DNA of 64,000 bases, from positions 26,533,232-26,597,231 of the forward strand of contig NC_072794.1 in assembly GCF_028583425.1 (NCBI RefSeq), given 5' to 3'. This document shows, one piece after another, positions 33,904 through 45,228 of this stretch. Both the position numbers and the translations under genes were made by a program. Numbering within the stretch: position 1 is the stretch's first letter; every line of letters begins with the position of its first letter. Under the pieces are notes generated by a model, which ran no database searches, was not told where the DNA came from, and was given only the letters and a program-made list of their open reading frames with translations. Origin of the DNA: Eublepharis macularius (lineage: Eukaryota > Chordata > Lepidosauria > Squamata > Eublepharidae).

Positions 33904-34115
33904 GGCCGATTCCAGATGACTAACCTTAAGGCGCTTCATGCCGTCCTCTTCCGGATTGCGACGGGGAAAATGCGAAATATCGCGTTTCCTCGCGCGAGTT
34001 TTGCACGTCATCACGCAAAACTCACGCGAGGAAACGCGATATTTCGCATTTTCCCCGTCGCGATCCAGAAGAGGGCGGCATGAAGCGTCTTAAGGTTAGT
34101 CATCTGGAATCGGCC
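33904..34115. mobile_element. Palindromic MITE, TIR ggccgattccagatgac, TSD AAG
   Basis: 212-bp, almost perfect palindrome centred near 34010, with a CpG-rich core (cgcgaaatatcgcg). AAG is duplicated at 33901..33903 and 34116..34118. Its ends match the 621-bp element at 9780. Confidence 0.9.
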
Positions 34116-34411
34116 AAGGACTGAGCAGTGCAAGGGCTGATATCTTGTGCAAAAGGGTTGCTCTTGAGGGATTTCAAGCAAGAGAGGGATTTCAAGCAAG
34201 CACCATTTGGTTGTTGGAAGCACATTCCACTTATAGGTAGCAAGGGAGAATAGAAAGAGACATTTTAGGGAGCAGGAGATGTGAAGACGGTAGCGCTGTA
34301 GAAACAAAAGTCATGCACGAGGCTGTAACTGGGATTTAAAGACAGAGAGGGAAAAGGTCACAGGCAAATGTTTAAAAGGAAAGCTTAAGAAATTTAGGCT
34401 GCTTCGCTCAG

Positions 34412-34760
34412 AACATTTTTTAAAAACATTATTAAATTTTTATATCACATACAATATAACAAATACAAAAATAGGCACATGTGATAAAAGTTTTAAAATT
34501 TCTTATGTAACATCCTAATAAGTAACATCGTAACATCGAAATAACCATATCCCCCCTTATATTATCTGAAGTCGTTCCCAACTTGAAGATATAATTTCTT
34601 GGTCATTTAAATAGCGTGCCACAGGAGCCCATGTATTTTCATACACTTGAGGGGAGAAATTTATCTTAGTCTCAAAAAAGAGTTATTTGCAATTCTACCC
34701 ATAACATAGTTGTACCAAAGTTTCTCTTGCCACAGCAAGATGGTGGTGGTGGGGGGGAGG
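34412..34760 (-). repeat. LINE 3' end (L1-like), antisense
   Basis: Starts with a T-rich head (rc of a poly-A tail), ttttttaaaaacattattaa, then continues AT-rich (gacttcagataatataaggg on the - strand). Identity is weakly supported. Confidence 0.3.
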
Positions 34761-35193
34761 TGATTTCCATCTAGCAGCTGTAGTGAGTCTGGCAGTAGCT
34801 ACCAATAAGGAGATCAAATTCTTCTCCTATTTAGAGACAGAAGAAGAGGGCCAACGATCTAACAACCCAGAACATGATGGTAAACCTACATTTGCTACCA
34901 AGTGTGCCGCAGCCACTGAGCTACAGGCAAGCCCTGCTCTCTGCGGAACCCGCCTTCATAATGAGTATTAGTGAGCAGGCATTTGTCACATTCATCCCTT
35001 GCATTTTTAGGCACACATCTCTTTCAAGTACACCTCTAAAATGTGGTAAGCAGTCCCTTTATGTCGGATGCTCATGCAGATCCGGCTTGGGATATTCCTA
35101 GAGTTTTGGGGGTGGAGCCTAGGGTGAGCTAGGCTGCAAGCTTGTCTTTGCATCCAGATTTTCAAATAAGACAATTCTGTACTCAGTGCCTCA

Positions 35194-35475
35194 TGAGAGC
35201 CAGTTTGGTGTAGCAGTTAAGAGCAGCAGGACTCTAATCTGGAGAACTAGGTTTGATTCCCCACTCCTTCACTTGAAGGGTCAGTCACAGCTCTCTCAGA
35301 GCTCTCTCAGCCCCACCCACCTCACAGGGTGATTGTTGTGGGGATAATAATAACATGCATCATAAACCGCACTGAGTGGGCATTCAGTTGTCCTGATGGG
35401 CAGTATATAAATTGAATTATTATTATTGTTGTTGTTGTAGTTGGTATTGTTATTGTCGTTGTTGTTGTTATTCTG
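35194..35475 (+). repeat. tRNA-derived SINE with (TTG/TTA)n tail
   Basis: gccagtttggtgtagcagtt head, gtttgattccccactcc B box, ctcagccccacccacctcac body, gcagtatataaattgaatta end and a ttattattgttgttgttg tail. Same subfamily as 37232. Confidence 0.75.
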
Positions 35476-35680
35476 CTGTTTCTGCACCTGCACAGAATTG
35501 CCGCATTCACACAGCCCTAAGTGTGAGGTTTTACTTCTCTGCAGCCTCTTTAGTACTTTATATTCCATTTCCCAGGAATATAAAGTAAATAAATGAATTG
35601 ATTGAAGGGGCAAGAGAATGCTTTGCATTTACTCTTCAGAATGGATTCTCAGCGCCTGTGCAGATACGATGCAGGGCCAT

Positions 35681-35872
35681 GGCCGTTTCCAGACGGCTTA
35701 CTTGCCTCTGGAACGTTGCGCCATGTTGCAGGGAAAACGCGAAATATCGCGTTTTCTCGCGCGAGTTTTGCGCGACGTCGCACAAAACTCATGCGAGAAA
35801 ACGCAATATTTCACGTTTTCCCCGCAACATGGCGCAACGTTCAGGAGGCAGGTAAGCCGTCTGGAAACGTCC
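35681..35872. mobile_element. Palindromic MITE, TIR ggccgtttccagacggc, TSD CAT
   Basis: 192-bp near-perfect palindrome flanked by CAT (35678..35680, 35873..35875). It shares the gaaaacgcgaaatatcgcg core with 33904 but has different outer ends. Confidence 0.9.
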
Positions 35873-35876
35873 CATG

Positions 35877-36062
35877 ACTCAGTGGTGGAGCATTTGCTTG
35901 GCATGCCGAAATTCCCAGGTTCATACCCTGGAATCTCTAGTCGAAAGGGTCACGTGACAGGTGATGGGAAGGTTGTTTCCTCTGAGACCCTGGAGAGCAG
36001 CTGCCAATCTGAGTAGACCATTCTGACCTGGACAAACCAAAGGTCTGACTTGGTATGAAACG
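35877..36062 (+). repeat. tRNA-derived SINE (second family)
   Basis: ctcagtggtggagcatttgc A-box region, ggttcataccctgg B-box region, then gagaccctggagagcagctg and ccaatctgagtagaccattc. The better copy is at 52520. Confidence 0.65.
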
Positions 36063-36165
36063 TCTTTATGTGTTCCCCGCTTAGTGCAAAGGGCATGTTA
36101 GAATTGGCTCTAATGATCAATTGTATTGGATTCGGCATAAAATAAGCAGCCAGCCAAATACTTAC

Positions 36166-36262
36166 TCCGAAACTGTCCCAAGCAGCACGTGTGTCACATG
36201 GGCCTGAAACGTGAATACTGGTACCAGAAGCTCCACATGGTCACAGAGAGCTCGGTTTGCCC
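36166..36262 (-). other. Candidate 97-nt exon upstream of FAM163B
   Basis: On the - strand the segment is bounded by acceptor tgctttcttcctccttag and donor TCGGA/gtaagt. It is non-repetitive and has one open frame, which reads ANRALCDHVELLVPVFTFQA and onward. A short upstream ORF starting ATGTGGAGC also fits inside it. It is most simply a 5' exon of the FAM163B transcript; a separate small gene is possible. I recognise no protein homology. Confidence 0.4.
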
Positions 36263-36469
36263 CTAAGGAGGAAGAAAGCACAAATGGAAAATTCAGCACT
36301 CCTTTTGCCCACAGGGATCGGAAACAAGGGTTGCCAAAGAGCCATTTTTCTCGTGCTTTTTTGTTTGTTAATTGCTTTGGGCCCAATTTCCAGAAATGTT
36401 TTGTCGCCGAGAATCCTCAGTGTGTAGAGCACTGAGTGTCTTCCTGGCAGTTAGTGCACAAAGGCATTG

Positions 36470-37170
36470 TTTGTTTGTTTGTATTATTTATAGTTTGCCT
36501 CTCTCACTGAGATGCAAGGCAGATTACACTGAGTCCGTCAATACGGTCAACGGCTGGGACGTTCGATAAACAATCTAACAGTATGGATCACAGAAATTTG
36601 AAAATCAAGCGTGATTTCGAATACAGAGCTGAAAACAATGTTAAAACAAAACATAAGAAATTTGACATAACATATTAAACAATACGAAACTACCCAGTAG
36701 GAGCATACTTACAGCAACAGAAAATATACAGTAGTAGAGTCTACAGTTCATACCCCTTCCTCAAACATCTCTCTAAGCTATCTCCTTCCAGGACAGCCCT
36801 ATTGCCTATTTTACAAAGCCCTTTTGAATAATTCACTTTTGCACACTTTGTAGGAGCTTTCATGGCATCTTCAGGCAGGCCATTCCACAAGGTGGGGGCA
36901 GCGACAAAGAGTGTGTATGTACAGGAAGTTCTTGATTTTGCCCACCTGCAGGGTGGTCCCTTCAGAAGGTAATGCTCACATGAGGTAAGCTTGAATTGAG
37001 TTTGCTAACTGATGGGTAGCCAATGGAGTGACTGCATGCACCCCCTAGCTCCTAATAATAATCAACCTGCAGCATCTGTAGCAACTGGAGTCTCTGAGTT
37101 AACTTTGAGGGGACACCTCTGTAGAATTCTAGTCCACATGTTCACTAAGGAGCCTCTGCTTGGCACATGT
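36470..37170. repeat. Ancient dispersed LINE-type repeat
   Basis: tcaggcaggccattccacaa, ggtagccaatggagtgactg and tctgtagaattctagtccac follow the layout of a very common sauropsid LINE-associated repeat (compare 46440-46720). Class is unsure. Confidence 0.4.
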
Positions 37171-37231
37171 GCGTATAACTAGTATGTTGCCAAAGGACTA
37201 TGTGCACCCTTCTGAGAAGCTGATGGAGGTG

Positions 37232-37482
37232 ATGGCTAGTTTTGTGTAGTGGTTAAGAGCATGGGACTCTAATTGGGAGAACTGGGTTTGATCCCCCACT
37301 CCTCTACTTAAAGCCAGCTGGGTGACCTTGGTCAGTCACACCTTCTAGGAGCTCTCTCAGCCCCACCCACCTCACAGGGTGTTTTGTTGTGGGGATAATA
37401 ATAACATACTTTGTAAACTGCTCTGAGTGGGTGTTAAGTTGTCCTGAAGGGTGGTACATAAATCAAATGTTGTTGTTGTTAT
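37232..37482 (+). repeat. tRNA-derived SINE
   Basis: ttgtgtagtggttaagagca A box, gggtttgatcccccactcc B box, ccacccacctcacagggtgt body and a (gtt)n tail. Confidence 0.75.
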
Positions 37483-37937
37483 TGTTAGTATGCCATCCAG
37501 GGTGTACATTCTTCACAGGGGGTGCAAAACAAAACAGTCAAGCCATCATTGAGGCCAACTGACAGAGAGCAAGTGCTCAGATTTGTTTACCTGCTCCTGC
37601 TTGGACAGACTCCCCTCCCCAGCTAGTCCCACAGTGAAGGAGAAAATTGGGGCATGTATATCCCCCCTCAGCAGGAAGGAGAAGGAGGAAGGTTCATGCA
37701 AATATTATCTTTCCTCCTCATTAGCAACTATAGAGGAACTTTGGATTCACCTGCAATTGAGGGAGATGGGCTTTGATTCTTTTTGAGCTTTTCAAGGGAA
37801 GATTCATCAACTGGGAGCCGTCGTACAAACAGTTTGTTCTCCTCCAGTGCAAAGATATGAGTACTTTCCCGTAATACTAAAAATTGTGAAATTTTGTAAC
37901 TGGGAAAAGGGATTGTTTTCAACTTTCACCTCTTTTG

Positions 37938-38165
37938 CATGCCAGTCTGGTGCAGTGTTTAGAGTGTCAGACTAGGATCTGGGAGAACCAGGTTAGATTC
38001 CCTACTCTACCACAGAAGCCTGCCTGGTGACCTCAGCTTAATCACCCACTCAGCCTAACCTACCTCACCAGGACTGTTAATATGGTGGAGGGGAGAACAA
38101 TTCATGCGGCTTTCGGTCCCCATTGGGAAGAACGCCGTGTAAAAATGAAGTTAAATAAATAAAAC
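37938..38165 (+). repeat. tRNA-derived SINE
   Basis: tgccagtctggtgcagtgtt head, gttagattccctactc B box, gtaaaaatgaagttaaataa end. Same subfamily as 32925. Confidence 0.7.
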
Positions 38166-38487
38166 AAATGTTGAATTTCAGAATGCTATATTGAACATTA
38201 TTGCATGAGTGTAATGGGAACCTATTGGCTAGTGCCTGTAACGTCACTGGTGATGAACAGTATCTTCTTTCTCCCCATATCCAAGTAGTTTCATTAACTG
38301 TTTTAAAAGTTTGCAAAAAATAATCTTGCTCAGTATTTTGGCAGGACTTTCACAGCAGAATTTCCCAGTATATAGTGTCCTAGATTCTCAAATCTTTCTT
38401 CCTTCCTATTTCAGCCCATTCCTCACCCTGAACCTTCTCTCAAAGAATAGTGATTTTTTTGGTACACTCCCATGTTTTTGCACCCTT

Positions 38488-38700
38488 TTTTGAATAGCCC
38501 AGGTGAGCCTGATCTCGTCAGAAGCTAAGCAGAGTCGACCTTGGTTAATAATTGGATGGGAGAACTCCAACAAAGACCTGGGTTGCAGAGGCAGGCGATG
38601 GCAAACCACCTCTGATAGTCTCCTGCCATGAAAACCCTGCCGGGGTTGGCATAAGTCAGCTATGACTTGAGAGCACCCCCCCAACACACACACACACCCG
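38488..38700 (+). repeat. 5S-rRNA-derived SINE
   Basis: cctgatctcgtcagaagcta, agcagagtcgaccttggtta and attggatgggagaa follow the 5S rRNA internal promoter region. The shared body ends aagtcagctatgacttgaga. Confidence 0.85.
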
Positions 38701-39234
38701 TGCTCTTGCACAATTTCCATTCATTTCAAAGGAGCATCCTTGGGAAAACTTCCCAGCGGATTGCACCCTAAGTCATTTTGTTGTCAGTGGAACAGGTTTT
38801 CATGCAAGTCTGAGCTATTTTAGGGACCAGCCTGGCATGCATCCCATCAATACTGGAATGGTTTGGAGCTAAAAGGGGAGAGGAGAAATCAAGGTAATTG
38901 CTTACATTTCTAGGATGACTGATGCAGTCCCAAGACAGTGCATTTATTCCCTGGTACTAGAAAAGTTGGCCCTGGATGGGGCTGTCACATTTAATTAACA
39001 CCACCTGTCTCTTGTTGAGTAACACCTCCTTCAATAGCACGCTCGTAAACCGAACGGCTGCAAGTGTCCTCTGATGTCAGATGCCATCGGATACAATGAA
39101 AGCCTCCCTCACAGTTTATTTATTACCTGGAGAAACTGTACAAAGTGGCAACCCAGATAAGGGAGGAAGCAAATTGGACCCTCGTCTTCACTCACTGTAC
39201 ATGCAGCACATTTTGGGATGGAACTATTAGGGCT

Positions 39235-39736
39235 CAGGGGTCATTTTGTAGAAAAAGAGTGGGAGGAACTCATTAGCATAACTCATTAGCATAACTCATT
39301 AGCATATGCCACGCCCCTTGGCATCCCCAGAAGTGTGTCATTAGCATCAGAACAGACAGGGGTGTGCACTTCCCGCAATGACCAGAAACAAAAATTAGCA
39401 TGACAGATTTGCATATGCCACACATCCTGACATCACCTATCCTGGCTGTTTTGGACCCAATCCTGGCCATTCAAGGCTGAAATTGGGCCCAAAATGGCAA
39501 AAGGGGGCTGAAAAAGGCCAAAAAGGGGCCCAAAATGGTCAGGATCGGGCTGCTGCTGAGCGGGAGAGTGATCCACCACCCATCAGAGGCCCGATCTGTG
39601 CCGTTTGGGCCACAATCCAGGCAGAAATGGGTCCAAAATGGCTGAGAGTCAGGTGTGCGGGGCCACCTGACATGTGACCTCTTTGGGGAACTGCCGGAAC
39701 TGCGTTCCTGCGCATTCCCCCTTGAAATGAGCCCTG
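39235..39736. mobile_element. hAT non-autonomous element, diverged, TSD ttagggct/tttgggct
   Basis: The right end gcgttcctgcgcattccccc then tgaaatgagccctg and the left end caggggtcattttgtag are diverged versions of the cagggcttttttt family. The 8-bp flanks match in 7 of 8 positions. The interior has a tandem actcattagcata and repeats like ggcccaaaatggc. Confidence 0.65.
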
Positions 39737-40099
39737 TTTGGGCTCATCCAGGAATTCCCCATCACACCAGAGATATCTACAAGAAGAAAATCCCTCTCCT
39801 GAGCTGCATTCATCAAGCCAAATAATGGATAGGACTTAACTAATAAAAACTCCCTTCCCCCCTGCCCAGGTCATGTAACAAAAATAGACATTTTAAAATT
39901 TGACAACTCAGAGCTCCTTCATATATTACATCCAGGATATACTTTTTAGAAAAAGTCAGGTCTGTCTCCTAAAAACATTAAGTATGAATGTGCCGAACAA
40001 GTATTCAAAATGATACATTTCATGGCAAAATAGTTATCAGCTATGCTATTCTAGAATGCCTCCTGTTCCAATGGGAAGGAGGAAAGACAGGAATGGCTC

Positions 40100-40215
40100 T
40101 TTGACATCAGCACGATGATGTCTGCATAGCGCGATTTCCCATTTAATGGCGCGATGATGTCAGAAATCGTGCCATTAAATGGGAGATCATGCTATGAAGA
40201 CATCATCATGCCATG
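40100..40215. repeat. Imperfect palindrome
   Basis: gatgatgtctgcatagcgcg and ttcccatttaatggc are mirrored by gccattaaatgggagatcat and gctatgaagacatcatc. It could be a small MITE; flanks show no clear duplication. Confidence 0.5.
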
Positions 40216-40433
40216 AGTTTTGTGAAATTTTCCAGAGATTTTAGGCGTGCGAAAATGGCCATAGTTTGTTTAGTCCTCCCAAAGGCTGAAGACCTTTTCC
40301 TCCTCCCAACATCCAGAACTTCCTAACGCTCAATAATAAGTGATTTTTCAGTCTTCATAAATCTTACATACTGCAGTGTGTCAGATTGTTTTATGTGTTT
40401 GGATTGTAACGCTTTTGGCCATAGACAATAAAC

Positions 40434-40434
40434 T

Positions 40435-40468
<34 letters not shown>
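40434..40468 (+). repeat. (TAC)n microsatellite
   Basis: About 11 tandem tac/act units. Confidence 0.9.
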
Positions 40469-40793
40469 ATACAATAGTGTAACACTATGATATAAATAAT
40501 ACATTGTATGTTACCTAGTTTCGTCTACATTTGACAGATCTGCCAAAAGTTCTTAATCTCACTCTAACCTCTGATGAAGAATGCTACAAAAACTTTGAAA
40601 TAAAGAGTTAAGAAGAAAGATAACGGTACTTTCAATAGTAATCCTTTGGTCATTTCAAAATAAGGGCTGGTTCCCAAGCCAACAAAGTGCAGTCCTCAGT
40701 AGAGTAACAACTATTGTTAGCAGTCAAGCCATACCCTCATGCTAATAAGGAAGCTTATAAATATGGACATATCATAACAAGCCTTTTCACCAT

Positions 40794-40920
40794 TAGAGAT
40801 GGGCACGAACAGCAATACGAACAAAAAAAAGCCATGAACATCCCAATCAGCTGTTTGCGAACAAGCTGTTCGTGAGGCCCCATTCTAAATGAACAGGTGG
40901 TTGTTACAAGCCTTGACCCC
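40794..40920. repeat. hAT element left-end fragment
   Basis: tagagatgggcacgaacagc then gaacaagctgttcgtgaggc matches the left end of the 858-bp element at 29246. The right end is missing. Confidence 0.7.
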
Positions 40921-41254
40921 AGCCTTGAGCTTTGTCTCTAAGACTAACTAAGACTACCCCTGGTAATCCATATAGTAAGACACAGAAGGAAATTCTTTCT
41001 GTCCATTCCATACAATTCAGGATATAATACTCCTCTAAACAGTCCTCTTTCCCCATTACCTTTTTTCTAAACTAAAACTTCCTCAGTGCTTAATCTTTTT
41101 TTAATAGGGAAGGTGTTCCAATAACCTCTTAAGCTTTTTGATTGCCCTTCTTGTAGCTTTTCTGGATCTATACCATTGTATTTAAGATGGGTGACCAAAA
41201 CTGTATGCAGGATTCAAAATTTAGATATGACCAGATTATTAGAAAAGTATAATC

Positions 41255-41350
41255 AAAAAGAGTCCAGTAGCACCTTTAAGACTAACCAATTTTATTGTAG
41301 CATAAGCTTTCGAGAATCAAGTTCTCTTCATCAGATGCATGATACAGAGA
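41255..41350. repeat. Possibly Penelope-like repeat half
   Basis: agtccagtagcacctttaag, accaattttattgtagcata and agctttcgagaatcaagttc, then cttcatcagatgcatgatac. Confidence 0.65.
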
Positions 41351-41617
41351 CTGGTCAAATATAGAAGAGGAGGGAGAGAAGGGGAGGAGAGAGAAGAGGC
41401 AATTAGGGGGGGAAAGGGGAGGGTGCAACCAAAACATTCCTTTGCTAATATATCTCCTTTTGGTGTGTGGATCAGTTGGCTTCAAAGGAGTTTGCCCTGT
41501 TAGTTTGTAGCAGCCAAACAGCTAGACCATCCAATTCCAATGCAGTACGAGCCTTTGATAACCACAGCTCTCCTTGCCAGATGCATCTGACAAAGAGAAA
41601 AGTATGATGGCCTTTGC

Positions 41618-41784
41618 CGGGGCTTTTTTTTCAGCAGGAACACAGTGAAATGGAGTTCCGGCACCTCTTGAAAATACTCTGCAATAGTGCATGAAAATAA
41701 TATTATTTCAAAGAATCCCATGTGTTTCTTCCTCATTTCCCTTTTGAGAGTTCCACCACCTCTTTTCCCAGAAAAAAACCCCTT
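41618..41784. mobile_element. hAT MITE, short copy, TSD GGCCTTTGC
   Basis: Ends cggggcttttttttcagc and cagaaaaaaaccccttg. GGCCTTTGC is repeated at 41609..41617 and 41785..41793. It is an internal-deletion derivative. Confidence 0.75.
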
Positions 41785-41854
41785 GGCCTTTGCTATAGCT
41801 CTTTGGACACCCTTTGCCTAATAACTATCAATAACTCAATATTGAACCAGAGGA

Positions 41855-42040
41855 GTTAGCCGTGTTAGTCTGTAGTAGCAAAATCAAAAAGAGTCCAGTA
41901 GCACCTTTAAGACTAACCAATTTTATTGTAGCATAAGCTTTCGAGAATCACATTCTCTTCGTCAGAGAACGTGATTCTCGAAAGCTTATGATACAATAAA
42001 ATTGGTTAGTCTTAAAGGTGCTACTGGACCCTTTTTGATT
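41855..42040. repeat. Tail-to-tail pair, possibly Penelope-like
   Basis: The forward arm (gagttagccgtgttagtctg to agcataagctttcgagaatc) is directly followed by its inverse (gattctcgaaagcttatgat to aaaggtgctactgg). Junction near 41960. Confidence 0.75.
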
Positions 42041-44240
42041 TCAATATTGAACTTCTCTTTTACAATAGGTCCACATATATAATTCCAATGTGATTTTGCT
42101 GCCTAAATCTTGCAATGAAAGTTAGAATAGTCTCACCGGTAACCAAAGGATTGTGAACATTTAAAGTTATTTATTTATTTGGTGTATATGCCACCTGTCC
42201 AGATATGCTGCTCAAGGAGGCCTATGGAATAAAACACGATAAAATAATAAAACATGAGAATCCTTTTTAAAAAGCAAAAAGCTATTGAAGACCCAGCCAC
42301 AACAGAAAAAGAGCAGCCAGAACCCACAACCTGCACCTTCAATTAACGCATGTGAGTTTGCGTTTACTCCAGTTCTATTCCAAGATCATTTTGAGTTTAA
42401 CATACAAACATAAAAGTGACCTGCAGGGTCAGGCCAGCATCCATCTAATCTGGCAAATGAAGTGGCAATCCTAACAATACTTTCCTGGAAGTAAGCCCCA
42501 TTGACTAAAACAGGACTGACTTCTGAGTAGCCCTCAGGATTGTTTCCTAAATATCCTTAAAGGGTGATGTATCTACCTACGAGCCAAACTGTCATTCCAT
42601 CTCCTCAGGATTTCTGGGAAATGAAGTTCTGTGACATTAGTGAGAGGTACTGAACAGAGTTCCCAGCACACTGCAACTCCCAGAATTCTTTGGGAAAAGG
42701 CATCGCACTGATCTCAAATGGATGCCTTTGCAGCATTGATATACTCTGCAACTCTCCTGAGGTCTCTCGAATGTCCCCCTCCCCCTTCCATCTCGGAGAG
42801 CTACAATTTGGGATTCCTGTGGCTGCTTAGCTGACTGGCATTGTCTGTAAGACAGCAACCCCACAATACCCTCCTTTCAGTTACCCACACCTGGTTCCAA
42901 TTAGCAATAGGGGAGCTGACAGGGAAAGGAGCAGTTGGGATGTTCAGCTCCCATCCCAGCTTTGGTTGCCACAGCAACTCGTCCCGGTCTCTCTTGTGAA
43001 GTAGAAGTCCCAAAATTAGCTCCCAGTGTACAAGAGGCCGCTTCCTTCAAGAAACCAGAGCCCAGGTATCACAAGACAGTTCTATTCTTATCCTCCCTTT
43101 CGAGCAAGGAGGTGACCTGCGTGTTTGGCTGCAGAAGAAGTAGCTTTGGGGAGAGAGCAAAGCCCTTCCCTCGTTCATTGCTGGCTCTTTTTCAAATTCA
43201 AGCAGGCTTCTGACTTCCTTGTGGCTGCGATCTCTTCCACAGAAAGTCTAGTGCCTGGAGAAGATGCCATGTTTCCTCACACCAGGCCTGTCTTGGCAGT
43301 GATGTAATGTGAAGGGGTAAGCAAATGGGAGCATCGTATTGATGACCAGTCTAACCAGTGTAGGATTATTGCTAGTACATTACAAGTGTGTCACTGTTAA
43401 TGACATTGGGACAGCCATTGCTAGGTCCTCATGCCATTACACAGTACTTTCAGAGGAAATCTGATGCACAGCCCAAATCTGTGGGAACGAAAGCATTCTT
43501 TAATCAGCTGACATTTTCAGAAAAGAACAAATGCACGCACTCGCCTTCTCATCCCCACAGCAAAAAAAGTTATCAAGGCACCAGCCACTCGCACACACTC
43601 CACTAATCCACTCACGGATACTGAGGTTAATCATTTGTGGCATGTTAATGGCCTCAAAGAAAAAAATCCCCAGCTCTGCTCCAGTTTATGAATCTTCTCG
43701 GAGAAAATTCTTACTGTTCATAGACAACTAGGCAAATAGCTATTAAATAAACTCACCTCAAACAATAAAAAATACCAGGGCAACTTTAAAAAGTCCAAAA
43801 CATTGTTAGAAACATCTTCAGTCTTCTAATTCCACAAATATACATGCAGTCAATTAATATATATTAAATGACAGGATACTCTCAGAAGCCATTCTTGGAG
43901 TCCTCCTGATGACAACAGTTTCTTTTTCTTTGCCAGCTACGCTCTAGCACTTGTCAAAAAGATTCCGTAGCACTTACGATGCTGTCTGATTATTGAATGT
44001 TTCCACCCCAACCCCGCAGCAAGTGTATAGCCTGCACAACTGCGGGAATTTGCTTCAAAATGTGCCAGCGCAGTGGAAAGTGACGATCGCGAAGAGTTGC
44101 TGACTTACAGCGTAATCCTAAATTTGAGTCCAGTAGGCGCCTTAAAGGCCAACATTTTTCTTCCAGTGTAATCCTAAACACAGTTAGGAAGTCAATTGTT
44201 AGGAAGTCAACAGTTGTAAGTCAATTGCAGTCATTGGACT
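42041..44240. other. Intergenic stretch, few recognisable elements
   Basis: 42165-42300 looks like an antisense LINE tail (ttatttatttggtgtatatg). 42465-42550 resembles the gcaatcctaa MITE. The remainder shows no gene or RNA. Confidence 0.4.
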
Positions 44241-44241
44241 G

Positions 44242-44334
44242 ACAGTGCAATCCTAACCAGAGTTACTCCAGTCTAAGCCTATTGATTTTGATGGGCTTAG
44301 ACTGGAGAAACTCAGTTTAGGATCGCACTGTTAG
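44242..44334. mobile_element. MITE 'cagtgcaatcctaa' family
   Basis: 93-bp inverted repeat, acagtgcaatcctaacc to ggatcgcactgtt, with arms agtctaagcctattg and gggcttagact. Diverged copies lie at 24705-24795 and 62685-62785. Confidence 0.65.
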
Positions 44335-44362
44335 AAAAGTATAACTCTGTTTAGGATCATAG

Positions 44363-44655
44363 ATCCAGAGGAGTTAGCCGTGTTAGTCTGTAGTAGCAAA
44401 ATCAAAAAGAGTCCAGTAGCACCTTTAAGACTAACCAATTTTATTGTAGCATAAGCTTTCGAGAATCAAGTTCTCTTCTTCAGATGCATGATCCGAACTG
44501 GTATATGTCCCTTCTTTCTCCCCTCTCTCCCCTCCTCTTCTGTATCTGCCCAGTTTTGATCAGGCATCTGAAGAAGAGAACTTGATTCTCGAAAGCTTAT
44601 GCTACAATAAAATTGGTTAGTCTTAAAGGTGCTACTGGACTCTTTTTGATTCTGT
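44363..44655. repeat. Tail-to-tail pair, possibly Penelope-like
   Basis: The forward arm (gaggagttagccgtgttagt to cagatgcatgatccg) and inverse arm (gcatctgaagaagagaactt to gctactggactctttttgat) are separated by a short (ct)-rich spacer. It lies within a gcaatcctaa-type element. Confidence 0.8.
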
Positions 44656-45026
44656 TTAGGATTGCTCTGTTAATTACATTGCAGTCTGCTGGGTGCAAAT
44701 TAGATTTGATGATGTCCCCGAGGCTCCTGGGAGGGAGCACCAAAATTAGAAAAACCCCAAAATCTGAAAATACAAAAATCAGTGGTTCATTATTACTGAC
44801 AATTCCCACCCCCATCCAAGTGCTAATTTGAAACCACACAAGTCCCTGTAAGGCTGAGAGCAGCAAGAAAACAAGATTGGTTTTATATTAATGAAGCTGG
44901 AGAATAATTTGAGATCATGCACTAGATAGCAAGTCAATACAAGCCAAATTGGGTACTCCTGGCTCCACACAAAGGAGTAACCATATCAAAACTTTAGGCT
45001 GCTTGTATAACTCCAGGCGGAAGATA

Positions 45027-45228
45027 GAGCCAAGCTACAAGTGACACCTGACACAGGTTGGATACTTATCAACTTCCCTCAAGTTTTGATGGGAAATGTA
45101 GGCATTCTGGTCTTGCAGCTGTAATGGAGAGCCAAGCGGTAAAACCAGGATGCCTACATTTCCCATCAAAACCTGTGGTAAGCTGACAAGTGTCCAACCT
45201 GTGTAAGGCGTCACTTGTAGCTTGGCTC
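45027..45228. mobile_element. MITE, TIR gagccaagctacaagtgac, copy 4, TSD ATA
   Basis: 202 bp, ATA duplicated at 45024..45026 and 45229..45231. The internal arm is shorter than in copies 2, 3 and 5. Confidence 0.88.

Noticed and set aside
35618-36016. 132-codon + strand frame
   Set aside because: It runs through a palindromic MITE and a tRNA-derived SINE.
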